The notes below the pieces were generated by a model. The model was given only the letters and a program-made list of their open reading frames with translations, searched no databases and was not told the origin of the DNA. This document shows, one piece after another, positions 41,073 to 45,375 of a stretch of 45,375 nt of DNA. The stretch lies in assembly GCF_900142695.1 (NCBI RefSeq), contig NZ_FRBU01000026.1, positions 1-45,375 of the forward strand. The letters are read 5' to 3'. Numbering within the stretch: position 1 is the stretch's first letter; each line of letters begins with the position of its first letter. The position numbers and the translations under genes were made by a program. This DNA comes from Flavobacterium xanthum (lineage in GTDB: Bacteria > Bacteroidota > Bacteroidia > Flavobacteriales > Flavobacteriaceae).

Positions 41073-44000
41073 TTAATCCGCAATATTTGGGTTCAGCCAT
41101 TTCATAGCTACTTCGGTGGACACACTTCTTCGTTTGGCATAATCGATGACTTGATCTTCTTTTATTTTACCTAGTCCGAAATACTTGCTTTCTGGATTTC
41201 CAAAATAATAACCAGACACGGATGAAGCGGGCCACATCGCCATACTTTCAGTCAGCGTTACACCAATTTCTTCTTCCACATTTAGTAATTTCCAAATAGT
41301 TGGTTTTTCTAAATGATCTGGACAAGCCGGATAACCCGGTGCAGGACGAATACCTTTGTACACTTCTTCAATCATGGCCTCCGTACTTAAATTTTCATCG
41401 GCCGCGTAACCCCAAATTTCCTTACGGATTCTTTCGTGAAGGTATTCGGCAAAAGCTTCTGCAAAACGGTCTGCTAATGCTTTGACCATAATCGAGTTGT
41501 AATCGTCCAAATCTCTTTCGAATTCGGCCGCCCATTCATCAACCCCAAAACCAGTCGTCACACAAAACGCACCCATATAATCTGTTTTACCGCTGTCTTT
41601 CGGAGCAATAAAATCAGACAATGCGATGTTTGGAGCACCTTTAGTTTTTTGTGATTGTTGACGAAGCGTCAAGAAGAGCCCCCTAACCCCCAAAGGGGGA
41701 ACTTCTACCTTTGTCGATAATTCTTTACTAATAGTATCAATAGTACCATTTAAATTATTCAGAACTTGATTGTTTGTATATCTGACAACTTTAAATCCTT
41801 TTGCTTCTAGCCAAATAGTTCTGTCTCTGTCGTGTTCAATTTGTTCAGGATCATTATGAATAGAACCATCTACTTCAATCACTAACTTTTTTTCTAAACA
41901 CACAAAATCAACAATATATTCCCCTACTATATGTTGTCTTCTAAATTTAAACCCTTCAATCCCCTTATTAGACAAAACATTCCACAGCATTTTTTCAGCT
42001 TCTGTCGGCTTGTTTCTCATCTCTTTTGCCCGTACTTTTAACCTGTCATACAAAACAGGACTTGCAGTTTCCCAAGCCTGCTTATCTACCATTTCAGTAG
42101 CTCCCCCTTCCGGGGCGGGGGGTGCTTCGTATATTTCAATATCATCATCATTGACCTGATTCGCTGGGAAAATTCCATAAATTCCTTTGGCTGTCAATTT
42201 CTTTTCTTTCAAAATAACATCCAGCATTTCTTTGGCATCCGCAAAAACAGAAGTCGCTTGTTCACCTACAACCTCATCCGTTAAAATAGCAGGATATTTT
42301 CCGAACAATTCCCATGTTCTAAAAAACGGCGTCCAGTCAATATAGGGAACCAAAACATCCAAATCGATTTCGATTGTTTTTGTTCCAATAAAATTAGGCT
42401 TCATCGGGTTGTATTTATCCCAATCCAATTGTAGTTTATTTTTGCGAGCTTGCTCAATAGTCAGGAAATTTTTGTCTCGCGAACGGTTCAAAAACGTTTC
42501 TCTGAAAGCATCGTACTCCGCTCGAATATCACTTGCATATATTTTTTTATCTTTATTCAGTAAACTTCCCGCAACGGTTACTGCTCTCGAAGCATCGTTT
42601 ACGTGGATAACTGTTTCTCTGTACTGAGGTGCAATTTTTACGGCAGTATGGGCTCTTGAAGTTGTTGCTCCCCCAATCATTATTGGGATTTTCAAACCTC
42701 GTTTATCTAGTTCTTTCGCCAGATATACCATTTCGTCTAATGACGGTGTAATTAATCCGCTTAACCCAATGATATCCACGTTGTGTTCTATTGCAGCAGC
42801 TATAATTTTTTCTGGAGGTACCATTACACCTAAATCTACAATTTCATAATTATTACAAGCTAAAACCACTGAAACAATATTTTTTCCAATGTCGTGTACA
42901 TCTCCTTTTACAGTTGCCATCAATATTTTGCCATTCCCTCGCTTGTCGCCAGCTTCTTTACTAGCCTCAATGTAAGGCAATAAATACGCTACCGCTTTTT
43001 TCATGACCCTTGCTGATTTTACCACTTGCGGTAAAAACATTTTCCCCGAACCAAATAAATCCCCAACGACATTCATTCCCGCCATCAAGTTGATTTCGAT
43101 TACTTCGATTGGTTTTGTCGCTGCTAATCTTGCTTCTTCAACATCAATTTCTATGAATTCATCAACTCCTTTTACTAACGAATGCGTTAATCGTTCCTGA
43201 ATAGTTCCCGAGCGCCATTCTTGAACTGCTTTTTCATTGCTCTTTACATCTCCTTTTACATTTTCGGCAAAGTCCAATAATCTTTCGGTTGCATCATCAC
43301 GTCTGTTTAGAATTACGTCCTCAACACGTTCTAAAAGATCCTTCGGAATTTCGTCATAAATAGAAAGCATTTCTGGATTCACAATTCCCATTGTCATTCC
43401 GTTTTGAATCGCATGGTACAAGAAAACCGAGTGCATTGCTTCCCGAACCGTATCATTTCCTCTAAACGAAAACGACACATTACTCACCCCACCGCTAATA
43501 TGTGCATGTGGAAGATTCTCCCGAACCCATTTGGTTCCTCTAAAGAAATCCAATGCGTTCAAGCGGTGTTCTTCCATTCCTGTTGCTACCGGAAATATAT
43601 TTAAATCGAAAATAATATCTTGAGCTGGGAATCCCACTTTATCCACTAATATATCATACGAACGTTGGCAAATTTCTATTCTACGCTCATAATTGTCCGC
43701 TTGACCTACCTCATCAAAAGCCATCACAATTACTGCAGCACCGTAGCGCTTGATTAATTTGGCGTGATGTATAAATTGCTCTTCCCCTTCTTTTAACGAA
43801 ATAGAATTCACCACACTCTTACCTTGCACCACTTTCAAGCCCGCTTCAATAATATCCCATTTCGAGCTATCAATCATGATTGGAACCCTAGAAATATCCG
43901 GTTCAGCAGCAATTAAATTCAGGAATTTTGTCATGGCATATTCGCCATCAAGCATTCCTTCATCCATATTAATATCAATGATTTGTGCGCCACCTTCCAC

Positions 44001-44180
44001 TTGTTCTTTTGCAATACTGAGTGCTTCTTCGTATTTTTCTTCTTTGATTAATCGAAGGAATTTTCTAGAACCTGTAACATTCGTGCGTTCACCAATATTG
44101 ACAAAAACGCTTTCCGGCGTAATGATCAAAGGCTCTAATCCCGCCAACACAAGGTTTTTTCTAGTTTCTTTTTCTGCCAT
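41073..44180 (-). CDS. metH: Cobalamin-dependent methionine synthase (folate, B12 and activation modules) with an inserted DUF559 endonuclease domain
   Basis: 1035 residues from the ATG at 44180 (MAEKETRKN); a start at 44213 would add 11 codons made of spacer repeat. Order: pterin-binding domain ([33 protein letters not shown]), B12 cap and Rossmann domain ([11 protein letters not shown] with the cobalt-ligand His), then the activation domain (DDIEIYE before the insert; [30 protein letters not shown] and the C-terminal [12 protein letters not shown] after it). Residues 686-834 are a DUF559 nuclease flanked by inverted repeats; without them the protein is about 886 residues, the usual length of the Bacteroidota type lacking the homocysteine-binding domain. 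That partner gene is not in the window. Confidence 0.93.
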   Translation of the reverse strand: MAEKETRKNLVLAGLEPLIITPESVFVNIGERTNVTGSRKFLRLIKEEKYEEALSIAKEQVEGGAQIIDINMDEGMLDGEYAMTKFLNLIAAEPDISRVPIMIDSSKWDIIEAGLKVVQGKSVVNSISLKEGEEQFIHHAKLIKRYGAAVIVMAFDEVGQADNYERRIEICQRSYDILVDKVGFPAQDIIFDLNIFPVATGMEEHRLNALDFFRGTKWVRENLPHAHISGGVSNVSFSFRGNDTVREAMHSVFLYHAIQNGMTMGIVNPEMLSIYDEIPKDLLERVEDVILNRRDDATERLLDFAENVKGDVKSNEKAVQEWRSGTIQERLTHSLVKGVDEFIEIDVEEARLAATKPIEVIEINLMAGMNVVGDLFGSGKMFLPQVVKSARVMKKAVAYLLPYIEASKEAGDKRGNGKILMATVKGDVHDIGKNIVSVVLACNNYEIVDLGVMVPPEKIIAAAIEHNVDIIGLSGLITPSLDEMVYLAKELDKRGLKIPIMIGGATTSRAHTAVKIAPQYRETVIHVNDASRAVTVAGSLLNKDKKIYASDIRAEYDAFRETFLNRSRDKNFLTIEQARKNKLQLDWDKYNPMKPNFIGTKTIEIDLDVLVPYIDWTPFFRTWELFGKYPAILTDEVVGEQATSVFADAKEMLDVILKEKKLTAKGIYGIFPANQVNDDDIEIYEAPPAPEGGATEMVDKQAWETASPVLYDRLKVRAKEMRNKPTEAEKMLWNVLSNKGIEGFKFRRQHIVGEYIVDFVCLEKKLVIEVDGSIHNDPEQIEHDRDRTIWLEAKGFKVVRYTNNQVLNNLNGTIDTISKELSTKVEVPPLGVRGLFLTLRQQSQKTKGAPNIALSDFIAPKDSGKTDYMGAFCVTTGFGVDEWAAEFERDLDDYNSIMVKALADRFAEAFAEYLHERIRKEIWGYAADENLSTEAMIEEVYKGIRPAPGYPACPDHLEKPTIWKLLNVEEEIGVTLTESMAMWPASSVSGYYFGNPESKYFGLGKIKEDQVIDYAKRRSVSTEVAMKWLNPNIAD
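41677..42127 (-). mobile_element. DUF559 endonuclease element inserted in frame in metH
   Basis: About 451 bp bounded by imperfect terminal inverted repeats: the left end (41677-41702) starts AGCCCCCTAACCCCCAAAGG, and the right end (42100-42127) reads AGCACCCCCCGCCCCGGAAG on the minus strand. The ends translate as VPPLGVRG and APPAPEGGA without stops. Inside is a complete DUF559 domain: [13 protein letters not shown] (Glu729), [16 protein letters not shown] (Asp758) and [10 protein letters not shown] (Glu769, Asp771, His775), the Vsr-like nuclease core. Met697 could start a free protein. Stand-alone flavobacterial DUF559 proteins begin very similarly, as I recall. Confidence 0.85.
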
Positions 44181-44271
44181 TTTATTTTGAGTTACTAAGT
44201 TCCTAAGTTGCATAGGTTCTAAGTTATTTTATCCTATAATTTGCTTTTTACAAAGCACTTTTCAGTTTTTT

Positions 44272-44374
44272 GGGCGTGTTCGCCGCGGCGAACGGGCTAT
44301 TCGTTTCAAGTCCTCACTACGTTGCGCTATCGCTACACTTCGCTGTGGGCTTTTCACTACTATCCCTCACGCGG
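44272..44374 (-). repeat. Structured dispersed repeat, copy B
   Basis: On the minus strand: GCGTGAGGGATAGTAGTG, AAAAGCCC, a middle part with AAGTGTAGCG, GAGGACTTG, CGAATAGCCCG, then a hairpin TTCGCCGCGGCGAA and ACGCCC. It is the closest relative of copy A (463-608), from which it differs mostly in the terminal hairpin. Confidence 0.75.
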
Positions 44375-44408
44375 TTCTGTGATAACAACAATATTATTTG
44401 CTTCTTTT

Positions 44409-44479
44409 TGTCATTCCGACAAAGGAGGAATCTCACTAGTTGCTAACGTGATGTGATTTCTCGTTCCTCGAAATGACAA
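44409..44479. repeat. GTCATTC-type imperfect long inverted repeat
   Basis: TGTCATTCCGAC at the left and TCGAAATGACA at the right are the ends of an imperfect palindrome of about 70 bp, with AAAGGAGGAATC paired roughly with GATTTCTCGTTCCT. Similar repeats are frequent in Bacteroidota intergenic DNA, as I recall; a short form is at 39945-39971. Confidence 0.55.
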
Positions 44480-44583
44480 TCTAAACTACTTTATTTCTCA
44501 TGAACATTTTCTGTCTTTGTGGGGAATCTCAGCAACCTCCTCGAATAACATAGATTCTTCCTTCTCTCGCTAGCATAAGAAAT

Positions 44584-45246
44584 CTACTTACATTTATCAT
44601 TATAATAATTTGCAATTTCAAATATATTTTCCTTCGTGAATTCTTTTGTATTAATTTTTTCACTTAATTCCTCACAATCTTTAAAACATTCTGCTGCCAT
44701 TACTCTAAAGGTTTTGAATGTATTAACTTTTTGATACATTAATCTAGGAATAGATTCATTATTAAAATAACAATAATAATCTGAGTAGCTGTTAGAATTA
44801 AAATTTCCTCTCAAATTAACTACACTCACTTGACCTCCTAAACCATGCCCCATGGAGAAACCGCCACCACCTTCAAAAGCATGGACTCCATAAATTTTAA
44901 TCTTATCCTTTTCAACAATCAATTCTGCTAGAACATACTTTTTTTTATCAGTGCTATTCTTTTCTAACAGGAGCGAAGCTAGAATAAAATCATTTTTATT
45001 AATATTCTTCTTTCCGCTATAAACAGTAAATTTTAAGTTATTAATATCCGAAAAACCAATCTTCTCATGATTTTTCTTATTTACATCTTTAAAATCTATG
45101 TGATACAAACTTACTCTACCAAAACCACTTACTACATTTCCGTTTTTCAATAACACTTTAACTTCTTCATATTTCGTCCCAAATTGAGAATAACTAAAAT
45201 TTGTAATTAGAACCAACAGTGTAATTGTAAAATATTTTTTCATCAT
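44584..45246 (-). CDS. Secreted protein of unknown function
   Basis: A 220-residue protein with a signal peptide (YFTITLLVLITNFSYS, cleaved before Q). The mature part begins with a beta-rich segment VKVLLKNGNVVSGFGRVSLY and contains GGGGFSMGHGLGGQVSVVNL, then a C-terminal half with two Cys residues (AAECFKDCEEL). I recognise no family. It has no link to metH except its position upstream on the same strand; repeats separate the two. Confidence 0.65.
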   Translation of the reverse strand: MMKKYFTITLLVLITNFSYSQFGTKYEEVKVLLKNGNVVSGFGRVSLYHIDFKDVNKKNHEKIGFSDINNLKFTVYSGKKNINKNDFILASLLLEKNSTDKKKYVLAELIVEKDKIKIYGVHAFEGGGGFSMGHGLGGQVSVVNLRGNFNSNSYSDYYCYFNNESIPRLMYQKVNTFKTFRVMAAECFKDCEELSEKINTKEFTKENIFEIANYYNDKCK

Positions 45247-45375
45247 CTAAATAATTTATTATTGTTTTAAGTATTTATTAGGTGGATTCAATTAATTAAT
45301 GCGAATTCCTGATTATTGTTTAATAATTGTAAATATACTTCATTTGGAGAATCAAATTGATGCCTTTTCCGAGGT

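Larger units (their letters stand above)
44181..44583. other. Repeat-filled gap upstream of metH
   Basis: No gene is seen. The stretch holds TAAGTTCCTAAGTTGC-like spacer repeats (about 44192-44228), structured repeat copy B (44272-44374) and a GTCATTC-type inverted repeat (44409-44479). No cobalamin or SAM riboswitch core was recognised by eye. Confidence 0.6.

Noticed and set aside
41677..42127. Intein in MetH
   Set aside because: No splicing motifs: no Cys/Ser at the first inserted residue, no terminal His-Asn, and the ends are repeat-encoded Pro/Gly-rich peptides.
43876..44190. Plus-strand ORF of 104 codons opposite metH
   Set aside because: It is the reverse of a strongly conserved part of metH, with low-complexity hydrophobic translation and no promoter; a shadow frame.
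41073..44213. The metH insert as a frameshift or split into two genes
   Set aside because: The frame is continuous across both terminal repeats, both halves of MetH have all motifs, and the DUF559 core is intact, so a deliberate in-frame insertion is the simpler reading; an assembly error cannot be fully excluded.
44214..44583. Cobalamin riboswitch upstream of metH
   Set aside because: No B12-box-like core or long-range stem was found by eye; the stretch is filled with dispersed repeats.

Overview
This is a low-GC chromosomal segment of a Bacteroidota bacterium, almost certainly Flavobacterium or a close relative. Supporting evidence: the gliding ABC ATPase GldA; split-type MetH; ExbB-ExbD-ExbD-TonB with a PstS-like lipoprotein; de novo NAD genes of the kynurenine route; AT-rich intergenic DNA without Shine-Dalgarno sequences; and many -7 boxes of the TAnnTTTG type used by the Bacteroidota sigma factor. 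All functional names come from reading the proteins, not from database searches.

Layout. 1-617: a minus-strand rRNA-type promoter firing off the left edge, gene-poor DNA and a structured repeat. 618-5204: LolC/E-like permease, NamZ-type lipoprotein, Cys-cluster protein, methyltransferase, QueE. 5424-11179: one minus-strand energy-transduction operon (exbB, exbD, exbD, tonB, small membrane protein, PstS-like lipoprotein, TPR protein). 11551-22847: HerA-like ATPase, cupin, NDH-2, kynurenine monooxygenase, penicillin-acylase-type hydrolase, a flavin reductase plus FeS photolyase operon behind a 32-bp palindrome, Gly-zipper lipoprotein and kynureninase. 23036-32051: SIMPL protein, then minus-strand housekeeping genes (rsgA, dtd, MazG-like, aroA, queA) interrupted by a probable defence cassette (Panacea antitoxin, putative toxin, single-chain restriction-modification-like enzyme). 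32176-37283: a Phe/Tyr operon (pheA, aminotransferase, tyrA, DAHP synthase/chorismate mutase) preceded by what looks like a complete ribosome-mediated attenuator. 37557-45246: dicarboxylate symporter, gldA, metF, metH and a secreted protein of unknown function.

Most notable: (1) metH carries an in-frame insert of about 149 residues in its activation domain. The insert encodes an apparently intact DUF559 (Vsr-like) endonuclease and is bounded by GC-rich terminal inverted repeats. The same terminal repeats bound a 112-bp non-coding element between dtd and rsgA, which suggests an autonomous element and its MITE-like derivative, with the nuclease copy tolerated inside an essential-type enzyme. 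(2) A second, unrelated 33-bp palindromic repeat sits in frame inside the restriction-modification-like gene. (3) A 26-codon leader peptide rich in Phe/Tyr codons, a terminator and a matching antiterminator segment precede pheA. (4) Four copies of a structured repeat keep constant flanks but carry different hairpin stems, as a folded RNA or DNA element would.

Preferred start codons were adjusted at metH, pheA, dtd, exbB, the HerA-like gene, the methyltransferase, the TPR gene and the SIMPL gene, using promoter position, repeat boundaries and family N-termini; reasons are given in each entry.
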